Under the pieces are notes generated by a model, which worked only from the letters and a program-made list of their open reading frames with translations, was not told the DNA's origin and ran no database searches. Made by a program: the position numbers and the translations under genes. 64,000 bases of DNA from Antennarius striatus (taxonomy: Eukaryota; Chordata; Actinopteri; Lophiiformes; Antennariidae), in the NCBI RefSeq assembly GCF_040054535.1, contig NC_090794.1, positions 809,501-873,500 on the forward strand, in the 5' to 3' direction. Shown piece after piece: positions 40,363-63,347 of the stretch (positions within the stretch are counted from its first letter, which is position 1; the number at the start of each line of letters is the position of its first letter).

Positions 40363-40860
40363 CACCTGGACGGGGTCCCACCCAGGACAACATCCGGTCT
40401 CCGGTTCCCTCGGAGCGGCTCGTCCAGCATCCCGCCGGGCCTCACCGTGTCCCCCCGCCGCCGTGGCGTCAGGCCAGCCGGCGGGAGCCGCTCCGGCCTG
40501 ACGCCGCGGTAACGAGCCGGTAACGGAGAGAACGGACAGGATGAAGGACCGACGGATAACCGGACGGACGGACGCGTCGGCCCCCTCCTCCACGCCCTTC
40601 CCTCCTCCCTCAACCTGCCGCCTCACCTCCGCTCCAGATGCCGCCGCTCGCCGCTGCCGAACGAAACCCGGTCCGACGCGCTGCCGGGCGCGAGGCGTCC
40701 CGGTTCCGGTGCCGGTACCGGGGATGGGAGCGGCCACCGAGAACAATCCTCCGGTGAGTCGGTCGGTCGGTGATGCTGCTATGGCATCCCCGTCTCCTCC
40801 TGACGCACCAGCGGCCACCCGCTGCGTCAAGACGCGCCGCGGCAGCGGTAGCGCGCAGGA
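40363..40860 (-). promoter_or_regulatory. cep170b: CpG-rich block, probable cep170b promoter and leader
   Basis: Dense in CpG and GC compared with flanking DNA, and located about 1.2-1.7 kb upstream of the cep170b coding start. Open frames on both strands here look like GC-rich noise. A non-coding first exon is expected in this block but its donor was not fixed. Confidence 0.45.
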
Positions 40861-41772
40861 AGCAGTCTGGGGAGACTTTCAAAATAAAACCTCCGGTCCA
40901 AATTTAGTCCGATTAAATCACCCGGAACGTCAGTTTTTAATTAATATAAATTATTTTAAATTCATCCGTCCATTTACTTGTGGTTAGCCGACATTTACAG
41001 AATCTTTCTCAACTTGTTTGACAGTAACTTTTGTCATTGACCAGTGAACAGACGTGAAAAATAAATATCAGTAAACACAATAAATAAACATCTCATCATT
41101 CAGTTAACAGAAACACGTGGTGAGCTTCAATGTAGGCGTTCGTTTATTGGTTTTATAGACAGAAATAAGGTCAGAACATCGTAGACTAAAATACTGTCGA
41201 CTGCGCTCTTATTTTGAAGGCCGACCGGTTTCCGGGCTGCATGCCGGTAATTTGATGGATCTTCAGATGATCAACCTGCTGAAACGTCAATATTAACATC
41301 GATAGTATTATTGATGCTCGCTATTGTTCGTTATTTCTTTTAGCATTTATTTCCTCGTGGAGTCACGTGACCTGACCTTCCGATAACTCGCCGAGCGACG
41401 CTTCGGCTCGGGATGACGTCATACCAGAGCTCACACACAATTCGATAGAATACAAGATAATAATCCAGAACACACGACTGTTTGCAAAGCAGTAAATAAT
41501 ATGAAAATAAAAATGTTAGAACAAAAGTTTAAAAAAAAAACATGAAGCCACTCGAAATTTGACTAAAAACATTTTCTTTCAAAAGTGTGATGACGTCACA
41601 GACACGCGCACACACACGCAGGTGGAGGTGACGTGAGTGAGACTTTAGAAGCGATTGTCCAAACCGGTAGTTAGTGTTTAAGTTAAATTCTTTTAAGTCA
41701 AGGCGGGTCGTTAGAGGCTGATCGCTGACATCAGCACTAATTACATACAATTACACAAAACAGTCATTATGA

Positions 41773-41834
<62 letters not shown>

Positions 41835-42083
41835 TACTGACTATAAACTTAATTTTTTCCCAAACACATTAAAATGGTTTTTCTGACGTTTATTTAGCAG
41901 GTGATTAATAAGATGCAGGCTTTTATTTTGAAATGTCTTAGTTTAATACAAGAGATTAATTGATCACTTTTGATTTGTTGTCTTTTAGATAATTAGTTTT
42001 TTGCTTTAAGCACATTTTTCCTCCTGATTTATTTACTCCGTTTCATTTGTAGAAATAAATGTTAATATTTAACTTGGAATCTC
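40861..42083. other. Intergenic DNA between cep170b and inf2
   Basis: AT-rich, with a CA array at 41777-41832. Reverse AATAAA (forward TTTATT) at 42084-42089 is a good poly(A) signal for inf2, leaving a 3' UTR of about 365 nt. No gene is seen. Confidence 0.55.
41777..41832. repeat. (CA)n microsatellite
   Basis: Uninterrupted CA array. Confidence 0.95.
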
Positions 42084-42378
42084 TTTATTTGCGTTTCTTC
42101 CTCTGTCGTTTGTTGATCACGTTTCTGTTGCCATGGATACGAGTCCTCCGTCCAGGACATCTGGAAGCAAAACCTGAATCAAAAGAAAAAGTGACGACTG
42201 TCAACCTGATTTCAGGCACCGCCCCCAGAAAGCTCCACCAATCAAGTGGCTCCCTCAAAGCACCATGCTAGCGTTAGCATGCTAATCATTTCATCAGTAA
42301 ATGTTAGCACTAAGAGATAACTTCAAGCGAAAGAGGATATTATCAGGGTGTTAACAAGCTGGTATCAGATCATTACCG

Positions 42379-42446
42379 GGACCAGAACCTGGACCAGAAC
42401 CAGAACCAGAACCAGAACCAGGACCAGGACCAGGACCAGGACCAGG
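42379..42446. repeat. 6-bp CCAGAA/CCAGGA repeat at the inf2 3' end
   Basis: Tandem ACCAGA then ACCAGG hexamers in the inf2 3' UTR, ending 8 bp from the stop codon. Confidence 0.85.
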
Positions 42447-42453
42447 ACTCACC

Positions 42454-45400
42454 TCACTGCGGCACACATCCTTTCTTCTGTTTAGATCCAACGGCACCTG
42501 TGGGCCAAACACAAATGTTCATCTCATTCTGAGCTCTGAAACCAGGATCCAGAACCGGTTCCGACTCAGACTTTACCTGCTGGACCCGCCCTGGACTCCT
42601 TTGCTGGTTTGCTTGAATCAGGATCCGGATCATCCTGGTCTTCTGGTGTTCTTCCATCTGATGATGTGATCTCTTCAAACTCAGACTCCTCGTTCTTTTG
42701 GTGTGCGGTCTCTGGTTCTGGTCCAGAACTCACCTCAAGGTCCTGGACCCTTGTATGATTCTGGTCTCCCTCGGTGACGGCAGCAGAAACCGAGGTTTGG
42801 GGCCCATTGGGGTTTGGGGTGTCTGAGGGGCCAGTCTCTGCTAGCAGCGGTTCAGATGGTGGTCCTGTGGGGGTCTTGATGGTCTCTTGTGGTTCTGCGA
42901 GGTTCTCCGACTGGCTGGAGACGGACTCGTCAGGCAGGTCCACGGCGGCGGACCTCGGCACGCCGGCGGGACGATCTAACGAGGAAAACTATGTCAAAAA
43001 GAGTCTCACGAACGTCCAACTGCTGCAGGGAAGATGGCCTCACCCTGGACCCGCTCGGACCGGGGGCCGGTCTTCTTCAGGTTGTAGCCCCTCCTGATCT
43101 CCGCCAGCAAGTTGTCAATGATGCAGCCTTGGTCTTGGCCCGACATGCCCCTCCTGACTGGAACAAACAAACAAACAAAAGCAGAGGTCAGAGGTCTCTG
43201 ACTGACTTTAAGGTGGAGTCACAGAGTCGGTCTCACTGATCTTGGTGGTGTCTCCTTGGTGCTTCCTCTCCTCCTCCCTCTGCTTCCTCTTCTTCTCCAG
43301 CTGTTTACGGTTGTCGTTCTCCTGACGGATGAAATCAGTGATGACATCACAAAAATCAGAAAATTAAAACGCAAATCTGAAATCTAGAACGTCTCTGAGA
43401 GGAGCGTTTGTTTCTGATTGCCCTGTTATTGGCCTCCGACTACCCTGCCCTACCCTGGGATTAAGGGCCTCTAAATACCCTACCCCACAACAGTGATTGT
43501 CCCTTGACTACTTTGCCCTGTGGCTAGCCAATGACTACCCTAACCTGCTTTTCTGATTGGTTTCAGATTGCCTTACCCTACCCTGTGATTGGGCCCTGAC
43601 TACCCTACCCTATCTTGTGATTGGCCCCTTACTGCTCCATTATACGCTGAGACTGGCCCCTGACTACCCTACACTGTGACTGGCCCCTGACCTTGGCAGC
43701 CTTGAGGAACAGTCCCCTAAAGGTCTTGATCGTGTTGAGCAGCTCGTCGATGGAGAAGCGGTTGGGGTCTTCACACAGGTAGACGGACAGATCCTTCCTC
43801 CTGTCCTCCAGCGAGGATAACAGGAGCTGCAGCTGCTCACACGCCCGCAGGCTCTCCTGAAAAGACCACCGAAGAAGAAGCACATTGTAGCACTCATCCC
43901 TCCCGACCTCCTGTCGTCTAATCCAACAAACGTGTTTTCTGAATGGAATATAAACCAGTAAGGTTGATGTGTCCTCCAGCAGGGGGCGTTGTCAATACCT
44001 GTATGGGGGTCAGATATTGCTCCTTCACCTCCTCTGAGGAAGATGAAACCTTCCTCTCCGAGTTCTGCAGCTGTTTCACCAGAGTGCTGCAGTCCGACTG
44101 AATGGACTCCGAACTCAACCTGCAGGGAAAAAAACTACAATCAACACCAAGTCAAAGATGTTTTCTAGGACGGACTCCTAGTTCAAGTGTTTCAGTCCAA
44201 ATTATATCTGTGATCTCTCACCCAGCAGCCTTTTCGCAGATCTCCAAATCATCAGGCAGGTTCAGCAGGTCCGGCTTGTTCGCCTCCACCTCCTGGAATG
44301 ATTGATGAAAGTTGACGACAGAAGACGGATCGGACTTTCCTGCGATGGGTCAGGCGTTACCTCCAGAACGTGGTGCAGCAGCGTGATCCTGGACTTGTTG
44401 GCTTTGGTCTCTGTCAGTTTGAGCAGGGTGCTGAGTTTAAAGCCCTCGGCGTTCCCCGTGTGAGTCCCCTGATGAAAAGATTCAACCAGACCAATCAGTC
44501 AACAGGGCGTCGATCTGCAACTGACAGGAAGTCGTGGTGCGTGAAGGTTCTCACGTGGTTGAGAAAGTTTCCGACACTCAGGATGAATTTACAAAAACTG
44601 GGCAGACGACTGCTGTCCCTCACACCTGAGGAGAGAAGACACGTTGAACCAGGGAGGGGTTCCCCAGAGCTCCGTACTCCAAGGTGTGGTGCGTTCACTG
44701 ACTCTGGCAGGCTCGGTTCAGCAGCTCCGCTTTAGGTTTCAGAGTCTCCAACAAACAGCTGCTCTCCTCGCACAGCAACATGCACTCCAGTCTGAGAGGG
44801 TAACTACGACACAAGCACATCACGACCAATGAGGTGTCGCTGTGACCCCGCCCAGGTGAATCCATCAGGTGAGTCATGTTTGACCAGTAGGCGGCGCTCT
44901 AATCCCACCTGGGGACCTCCAGCAGCTGCAGGTAGAACTGATCCACAGAGGCGAACTTGTCCCGGTCTGAGAGGTGAGACTTCAGGTTCTCCACCTGAAG
45001 GAGGACAGGTGCGAGACAGGAAGGGGGGTTCATCACGGGAGAGAACAACCAGGCAAACGGGTGAGAGACAGGTGAGAGACAGGTGAGGGATGCTGACCTC
45101 GTGTTTCTCCGGCAGCAGTTTGATCAACTGTTTCAGGACTTCAACGTCAAACTTGGACCGGTCTCCTCTGAGAATCAGAGAAACGAAGTCCTCATGGGAA
45201 CTGTGAGACACAGGACAGGTGTGGACAGGTGAGGCACAGGTGTGGACAGGTGCAGCACCAGGCAGAGACAAGGTAAAGACAGCAGATTCCTGGAGTCACC
45301 ATCTGAACTGCTTCAGGAAGATGTTGAGGTTCAGGCTCTTCTTGGCATCGATGAAGGAGATCTGAGGAAGAAGTTCAGAGAAGATGAGACGAAGACCAGC

Positions 45401-48400
45401 GAAGACATTTTAAACAGTCAGGGGGGTAAAGACCACTGGACCTCTTTAGGCTCCATCCTGGTTTTGGTTCTGATCTTGGTCTCAGTGGGAGGAAAACTGA
45501 AGAGCTGCTCGATGCTGTGGTAGTCCGGTTCCACCGAGTCTGAGGACTCGGAGGTCCACAAGGACCAATGAGCTGCAGAGAGACGGCAGTTTGAGTTCTG
45601 AACCTGTCCAGAACCAGTTCAGAACCCCAGTGATCCATCAGGGTCCTGGTTCTGACCCAATCCACTACTGTCCAACCCCATGAAGGTGAGACACTAACCT
45701 GTCACCGCCCTGGACGGGAGCTTCTGCCAGTTCAGCTTCTTCATACGGAGGGTGGGACAGGGGGCGGGGCTCACATGGAGGGCGGGGCTATAATACGAAC
45801 TGCCGACACCTTGAGCTGTATGGGCTACAGTGGTGCCCCCTGGAGGAGGGGGAGGGGCCATACCGGGTAATGGGGGAGGGGGAGGGGCCATACCAGGTAA
45901 TGGGGGAGGAGGAGGGGCCATACCAGGTAATGGGGGAGGGGGAGGGGCCATACCAGGTAATGGGGGAGGGGGAGGGGCCATACCAGGTAATGGGGGAGGG
46001 GGAGGGGCCATACCGGGTAAAGGGGGAGCAGGGGGAGGAGCTATACCAGGTAAAGGGGGAGGAGGGGGAGGAGCCATACCAGGTAAAGGGGGAGGAGGGG
46101 GAGGAGCCATACCAGGTAAAGGGGGAGGAGGGGGAGGAGTCATAGCAGGTAAAGGGGGAAGAGGGGGAGGGGCCATACAGGGTAATGGCGGAGGACTGGG
46201 AGGAGCCACACCAGGTAGGGGAGGGGCAGGGGGAGGGACGCCCTGATCAGACAGGGGAGGGGGCAGTACAGGTGTGGGGGGCGGAGCTTGAGCAGATGCT
46301 GTTGTGGAGGTGTCTTTGATGCTGAGCTCTGATTGGCCAGGAGAACTGTATGGTAGAGTCTGCACCGCCCTGTCTACAGTAAGGATCCGCTGATTGGCTG
46401 AGAGGGACTTCTGTGGGAGGAGCCTCTCCAATAGGGAGTCAGCAGAGTCAATGTCAGCTGAAAGGCAGCAGGTGGAGGTGTGAGGGCGTGGCTGAGGTCA
46501 TTTTAACGTCTCTAACGGAACCGGTGGGTGTGGACGGACTTACGGTCCTGGGCCAATAGGATGGCCCGGTCGGCCAGCAGCTCCAGAGCCAACCAGAGCT
46601 CGGCCCGGTCCGGATCCACCAGCAGCAGCGCCTGGAGGATGGACAGCAGCTGGGAGGAGGAGGGGCTGCTGGACATCTGAGCACAGGACGGGGGGGGGGC
46701 AGGTGGGTGACAGGTAGGCGTGAGGGTGTGACGGGTCAGGTGGGCGGTACCTTGGTGAACAGGGAGGTGAACACCTGCTGGTGGCTGCTCATGTCCACGC
46801 CCCCGTACAGCCGCTCCATCTCCTCCTCGTCCGACGACAGCGACTCCTCGAACGCATCGCACTGGATGTTCAGGTCCTCATCCTCCGTCTCCCTGGAGAC
46901 GGTCAGAGGTCAGAGGTCAGGACCCGATGGCCTCATCGATCATTGATTAATTATACCAATAAAATAAGTACCTCAGTTTGGGTAACAGATCCAGGAGCTG
47001 CAGTCCTGCAAAGAAAAGACAAACTCTACGGTATCCACGGCAACGGAGAAAAACTCTGATCACATTCATTTCATCAACATGGAGGAAAATACTGTTTCAC
47101 TGTGTGAACCTGGACTGTTTCACTGTGTGAACCTGGACCGTTTCACTACGTGAACCTGGACTGTTTCACTGTGTGAACCTGGACCGTTTCACTACGTGGA
47201 CCTGGACTGTTTCACCGTGTGAACCTGGACCGTTTCACTACGTGGACCTGGACTGTTTCACCGTGTGAACCTGGACTGTTTCACTGTGTGAACCTGGACT
47301 GTTTCACCGTGTGAACCTGGACCGTTTCACTGCGTGGACCTGGACTGTTTCACCGTGTGAACCTGGACCGTTTCACTGTGTGAACCTGGACCGTTTCACT
47401 GCGTGGACCTGGACCGTTTCACTGCGTGGACCTGGACTGCCTCCTCGTACCGATGAACTCCTGGCGCAGACGGCTCCTCTTCCTCAGGTCTTCCTGTCCC
47501 AACACGATGACGTTGACGACGCTCATCAGCGCCACCTGGTACGGGACGTTGTCGGTGGCGTGGAGCTCGTTCATGACGACGCTGAAGCGATACTGCTGCT
47601 TCTTCACACTCTGGACACAAACACGTTGGCGTCACTCCAGCGCTCTCCTGTCCTGATGGACTTGAACTCAACACTGACGTTTGGGTGAAATAACGTTATC
47701 CTACAAATGTAAACATTCCGGATCACCGGTTGGATTCGGATCCAGATCGGTTACCCTGGCGACCCCGTGGTGACCCAGTGGGGGGGTACCTTGTAGTGGT
47801 CCAGGGCGTCCAGACACAGGCGATGCCCCTGGGGGTCGAACACAGTGAGAGCCGCCAGCAGCTCGAACACCTGCATCTTCACCATGACATTCGACGTATC
47901 AAGAGCTGGGGGGAGGGACACACAGAGTCACATGACTCCCCAACGACCAATAGGAAGCGCCGCCACCACACGCGCTGACACCTGATGAACCCACCCTGGG
48001 TCAGGGTCCTGACATAGCCCCGGTTGTCCAGGATGAAGTGGAGACCTTCCGCTGAGTTCATGACGGCGCGGATGCAGGCGACGCAGGTGAGCTGCAGGAG
48101 GGCGTCGGCGATGCGGGCGCAGCCACGCCCCGACAGGCGCTCCAGCGCCTCCATCAGCAGGTCCAGCCCCCGCAGCTCCAGGAACTGCACCATCCAGGTC
48201 TGATCGCTGGCCTCCAGCCGCCGCCGCAACCCCGAGTAGTTCACCACCGTGGGAACCTGCAGGGGGCGGAGTCCAGAGGCGTTGACTGAGCGTTATGTCG
48301 CGGTACCCCAAAGCGACCACTAGGTGTCAGCACTCTTACCTGGAGCAGGCGGATGCAGAGTTCAGGGTCGGCGTTCTCCAGATTGGCCTCCAGTGTGGCG

Positions 48401-48468
48401 TCCGGGTCGTGGGCGGGACTTCCCGTCACACGCTCCTTAATCGCTTCCCATTTCGTTTTGGTTGCCAT
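42454..48468 (-). CDS. inf2: Inverted formin-2 with C-terminal CAAX box
   Basis: Twenty-two coding exons, 5' to 3': 48340-48468, 47995-48256, 47790-47905, 47451-47610, 46972-47005, 46751-46892, 46544-46676, 45699-46457, 45442-45572, 45300-45361, 45098-45200, 44909-44994, 44703-44803, 44555-44625, 44361-44468, 44222-44292, 43999-44119, 43692-43856, 43237-43321, 43044-43157, 42577-42975 and 42454-42497. They give 1,131 aa (human 1,249). INF2 nucleates and severs actin filaments on the ER and is mutated in human kidney disease and neuropathy. Order: armadillo-type DID domain ([56 protein letters not shown]); proline-rich FH1 with repeated [12 protein letters not shown]2 ([67 protein letters not shown]); a WH2/DAD-like motif ([20 protein letters not shown]); an acidic tail; and the C-terminal GCVPQ, a CAAX box as in the ER-bound isoform. 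The start exon has 12 nt of leader after its acceptor. Confidence 0.97.
45840..46215 (-). repeat. inf2: Coding minisatellite of the INF2 FH1 domain
   Basis: Tandem 30-36 bp units encoding [10 protein letters not shown] variants, with the six C-terminal-most copies nearly identical at DNA level. Copy number is likely to vary between individuals. Its antisense gives a Gly-rich open frame that is not a gene. Confidence 0.9.
47084..47440. repeat. 23-24 bp minisatellite in inf2 intron
   Basis: About 15 copies of a unit containing TGTTTCACTGTGTGAACCTG. The array ends about 10 bp from the donor of exon 47451-47610. Each unit contains the small inverted repeat TTCAC/GTGAA. Confidence 0.95.
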
Positions 48469-48480
48469 GGCGACACAAGC

Positions 48481-51189
48481 CTGCAGAGAAAGTTTCAATA
48501 CATCCAATCGATTTCATTTCATTTCAGCAAAGTTTCCGTCCATCAACCCGTTCGCGCTTCCTGGATAGAAATAGTGCAGTAGTCACATGACTGGCATTCA
48601 ACACCATGCGATGCATTCAGGTGCGATGACATTATGGGATAAACAAGCTCCCAGGGAGACGACCAACAAAAATACAGCAAAGATGGTGAATATTTGCGTC
48701 GCCTGACCTCCGGTGACGAGACACAGGCGCCGATTGTTTGTGCCTCTTTATGAAAGAGTCTTTATGTTCAGCTTCTGTCAGCAACTCAGCTTTAATTCTG
48801 CTGATTCATGACAAACGGACAACAGATCCCAGGTCAGATTCAACAACAGGAACCGTTTCCATGGTCGCATCCCATCGAGACCCGTCAGCGGGACGATGTT
48901 GGAACCCGTTAGAACGAGTCGCCGCAGGCTGAACATTCGGTTCAGTGTAAACTGGCTGGGATCCAACAAATTTAAGCCCACGATCAGGTTTAACGGGCCC
49001 AGCGCTGCGTCTCTCAGGCGTGTCCCAGGGACAGGTGTGGAGACATTCCTTCATGTCAGCCAACCTGGACCCGACCCACGTCTGGTTCTCCAGTCGGATC
49101 CACCCAGCGACAAGGAAACTGTTTGAACAATCAAAGTCATGTTCTGCTGCCAGCGACACGCCCGAAAGATACATACATGCAGAGATCATACATGTGAATA
49201 ATCAATTATTTATCATCAATTATTATACAAATATAGATCAGAGATGGATCTGATCAATATTCGATCTGGAAACTGACAGAATTTAAAGACACATAAATTA
49301 TGAACAAAATTAAAGACACTATTCTCATATATAAGCTCATTAAATATGAATAAATTACACTCATGTCACAATATTCATGTTAAATGAATTCCTTTCTGTT
49401 GACTCATTGATTTAAATATCCAGTAGGTTGAACTGCTGTCCCAGGATGTTGGAGTTTAATGTAGAATATATTGTGTCTTAACAAAAGCTGTTTATTTAAT
49501 GAATAACAGAATGCAAACATTAAAAAAATGAACACCAGTTTGATTTCTCAAACCTCCTTTCTACCAGCCTTCGTTTAAATTTCTTCCAATTTAGTATTTC
49601 TCCGCACTTAAAGAAAATTGCACACAATTTATAACAAAATTTTTATTCATTTTATGCCAAATAAACTATTCTGCTCATATCGGCATAAAAAAGTTGACCT
49701 AAAAACGTTTCTAATTCTAGCGAACGACAATGTTTCCCGTCGGTGCGGTGACTGACGTAGCTGTCCGTGGTGGTTTTCCCATCGTCAACACAGCGGAGAA
49801 AACAGTCTTTAAAGTGTTTTTAAGTTCATTAAAAGATCACCAACCTGATTAAACTAAAGCCGAATGATAGCGTGACGTCAACAAATTCGGGTTCTGTTAT
49901 CTTTTAAGTAAATTAAATTGTTTCTTTCTCTAATTATGCAAGTAAATCTAAATTAATCGTTTTTTAAATGGGATTCAACAGGAAGGCGACCTCTCCCATC
50001 TCATGTCCGGTGAACGCTCAGGTTTATCCTCACCGTGCTCTCCGGCGGGCGGGAGGCTCGTCTCCGTCTCCACGGGGAAAACTTTCCGGTTTAGTTCGGA
50101 GTCAAACTCCGGCGGTGAGCGCCGATGGAGAAGAAGAAGAAGCGCTTCCTGTGGAGGAACTCCCGGCTAACCCCGGGGCTGCCCGCGGGCCTCGCCCGCA
50201 TGATGTGGGCGGGGTCAGAGGTCGCAGCAGGAAAAGTTACTACTATAACTACAGTTCTATGATTCAGCGACTTTTTCTCTTACAAATTAGCTTTAAAATG
50301 TAAAATAAATAAATAATAAACAAGAAGTTGTTGTTTACATCACAGATAATTGGTTTTAATGCGGACGTCCTCTGGTCATATAAACATGTCTGTACATACA
50401 ACACACACGTAGAAGCACAGACACAGATGGACAGACGCCGTTTGTGTTTACGTCAGATCAACCAATAAATAAAAGGTGCGGGTTTGAGTCCGACTGGCGG
50501 AAGAACACGCGAGCGGCGTGTGGGGTAGTGGTTAAGGGAGGTCAAGGGTCAAATAAAACAAATCACGGAAGGGCAAAACCCGGCGTGGGTCACCCTCCTG
50601 CTCCGCGTCCAAACCGAGTTCAGTGACGTCAGCATGCCGTTCGGTTAAAAGAGAAAAACGGGCGGCGCCCTCACGCTACAGGTGATGATGTCAGACCATT
50701 AGACATTCCCTAACGCAACGTGATAATTGAGGATAATTTATTTGGCACAGACTAGCTTTCCTAAAAGTTTTGCGTAGTGTTTTTCTACTTTGATACAATG
50801 CTAGCAGCTACCCCTCCCCCATGCTTGTGCTAAGCTAGGCTAGGCTATCTGCATCCTGAATCAGTTCTGGATGAAACGGATTCCTGAACTGGACTCTTTG
50901 AAATGCTGGACCTCGGGGGCCGCGCCAGGAACAGGGTGACCTGTTCTTCCTTTGAACGCATTTCAAACAGTCAAACTTTGTGTTCACGTTCTTCTGATTT
51001 AAGGCGAGTGTTTAGCATTAGCGTGTCCACAGCCTCCAAAGATTAAGACTCAAATAATTAGACTGTATATTTATAACATTTTAGCCAAAAAGCTGAATTT
51101 TTCCTCACTTCAGAGACTCGCCGTCTTATTTCTGTATCTTCTAAAGTGTTTTCTACGTTTCCTTTGAGACGTTTTTTTCTTGTTAAGAC
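48481..51189. other. Region between inf2 and plekhg3
   Basis: It holds the inf2 leader and promoter, AT-rich DNA at 49.2-49.7 kb, a CpG-richer block at about 49.73-50.26 kb with one open frame (listed separately), and the distal plekhg3 3' UTR. Reverse AATAAA at 51190-51195 is a candidate plekhg3 poly(A) signal. No other gene is recognised. Confidence 0.5.
49968..50303 (+). CDS. Unrecognised 111-codon open frame, doubtful gene
   Basis: I do not recognise this protein. The frame opens with MGFNRKATSP, is Arg/Ser/Pro-rich, has an acidic run GEEEEAL and ends RLFLLQISFKM. It sits in a CpG-richer patch preceded by a CRE-like TGACGTCA (about 49875) and is followed within a few bases by AATAAATAAATAATAAA, which could serve as a poly(A) signal. 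A single-exon gene or a first exon is possible. Chance is equally possible, since GC-rich promoter DNA often stays open for this length. Confidence 0.25.
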   Translation: MGFNRKATSPISCPVNAQVYPHRALRRAGGSSPSPRGKLSGLVRSQTPAVSADGEEEEALPVEELPANPGAARGPRPHDVGGVRGRSRKSYYYNYSSMIQRLFLLQISFKM

Positions 51190-51697
51190 TTTATTCGTGT
51201 TGTGAAGCTGCAGATTTTGTAATCAGTCACTGTCGGTGCAAAAATTTGCCCAACTGCAAAAATAGGAACAAGTTGGACTCTTCAGAGGGGAAATTTTGTG
51301 GCTGGAGGAACATTCAAAGTCCAGAAATAAAAAAAAACCGATCCCTTGTTGTCGATACAACGCAATAAAATGTCTCCATAGCAACTAAAGAGGAACACAG
51401 AAGTGAAACACATAACATCCTGTAAATAAATTATGTTTCTGATGAATAATCTGGCTGACAGTAGTTAGTGTTTGATATGTACAGAACTCCAGATTTTGAC
51501 CTCCAGGATGCCACACACGAATCTGGGATTAAGAAAGTTGAGCTTTTGTAATCATAAGAATAATTTGTTGTGTAAATGCTTGCTTGTAAAACAACATCCT
51601 GACAGTTTCAATGTGATTCTGAGAACATAATTTTAAAAAAAGACAGGACGCAGTTGTTTTTCTCGGCTGTTAGCGTCGTCTCCACCTTGACGCTCCT

Positions 51698-61914
<10,217 letters not shown>

Positions 61915-63294
61915 CGACTCAACAGTTACCCCGCCTTAGCTAAAAAACGCTATCTGCACATCTAAAAAAATCTAGCAATAAAAGTTTTCCCACAGCTTTG
62001 GAGGCACCTGAAGGCTTCACGGGTTAGAAGAGATTGAAAAAGAGGAGAGACAAAGGAGGAGGGGGAGGGGGAGGAGCCACCAGGGTGGGAGGAGTCAGGA
62101 CGGGAAGGAAGAGATGATGAAGATGATGAAGAGGAGGAGAGGAATGAGAGGAGATAAAGGAGGAGGAGCTAAGGAGGGCGGTCATGTTTATCAACAGCTG
62201 AACCAATCAGCTTCAAGATATAATTTCACAGCATTCATCCACCAATCAGATTCTTTAAAGGCGCAGGTCACTAAAAAAAAGCATCAAGTGGTGAAAAGGA
62301 GGCGTTTCTGGGGGCGGGGCTTAAGATAGCATCCAAAAACGCACATTTTCTAACTTTATTCCCTGATTTAGATGAAACTGAACGGGAGTCAGTGAACGCA
62401 TCACCGGGTTTGAGGGCGGGGGAATCCTCCTGGGGTTGCATCATGGCTTCCCATCATGCATCAGTTTCAGACGGCGCGCAGCGGTGGAGGAGCGTTTGAA
62501 GCGGCGCGACCTTCAGAGGGTTGACCTACAGGAAGCTTTAAACGCTGCAGGTGGCGGGCGACGCCCACAGGAGCGATGGATCCGGCTCCCAGTCGCTAAA
62601 GCTAATGCTAACATTTAATATATCATAAATCAAACAGAACAGCGGAATTGAGAAGTTTGATCGCATGACCTTTGACCCCTGGCCTGAGGGGCGGCGGCTC
62701 TCCGATGTGTGTCTGTCTGAATCGCAGCGATTGTGCGTTTGTTTGTGTCACTGAGCGTCCCGGGGGGGCGGGGCCGTGCAGGATAATGGTTGAGTGTTCC
62801 GGAGACACAGGCGCGCTCTTGAGCGGCGGCGGCGTCTCGTCCTGATGCGACATGTTGTGACGAACCGACGCGTCCCGACACGCAAGCCCCGCCCCCCCCT
62901 GCCCCCCCGGCTGCAGGACAACAAGCAGGCTGTGCAAAACAAACACGCGTGGCCAGAAGTATGTGGACAGCTCTCTGTTTGTTTGTTCATGCATGAAGTC
63001 ATGAATGAGTCAGTAAACAAAAATTTCCCATGATGCAACAGGAAGCGTCTGATTTCTCAACCTTCGGTCCTCAGACAGGAGGAGGTGTCGACATCACTTC
63101 CTGTCTGACGGATCTCTTATCAGCTCCGCTCCGCGGGGGGAGGATTAGCGGCGGGAGATCCTGCGTGCCTCGAACGCCTCGCCACGGGAGGATTAACCTC
63201 TTGTCTCCCAGCGGCCCGCTGGGGCTCGCTGCCCATTCGCAGGATTCCCAGAATTCCTTTCACAACCTGATACCGACTGGCAAACACAGGATAC

Positions 63295-63347
<53 letters not shown>

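Noticed and set aside
40216-40830. 204-codon minus-strand frame upstream of cep170b
   Set aside because: CpG-rich DNA stays open by composition; it lacks family resemblance and no splice connection to cep170b was found. Treated as promoter or leader.
45830-46246. Gly-rich plus-strand open frame
   Set aside because: Exact antisense of the INF2 FH1 coding repeat.
48778-49189. Minus-strand frame of 127 codons upstream of inf2
   Set aside because: No recognisable domain, no splice signals joining it to inf2, and an overlapping frame is open on the other strand.
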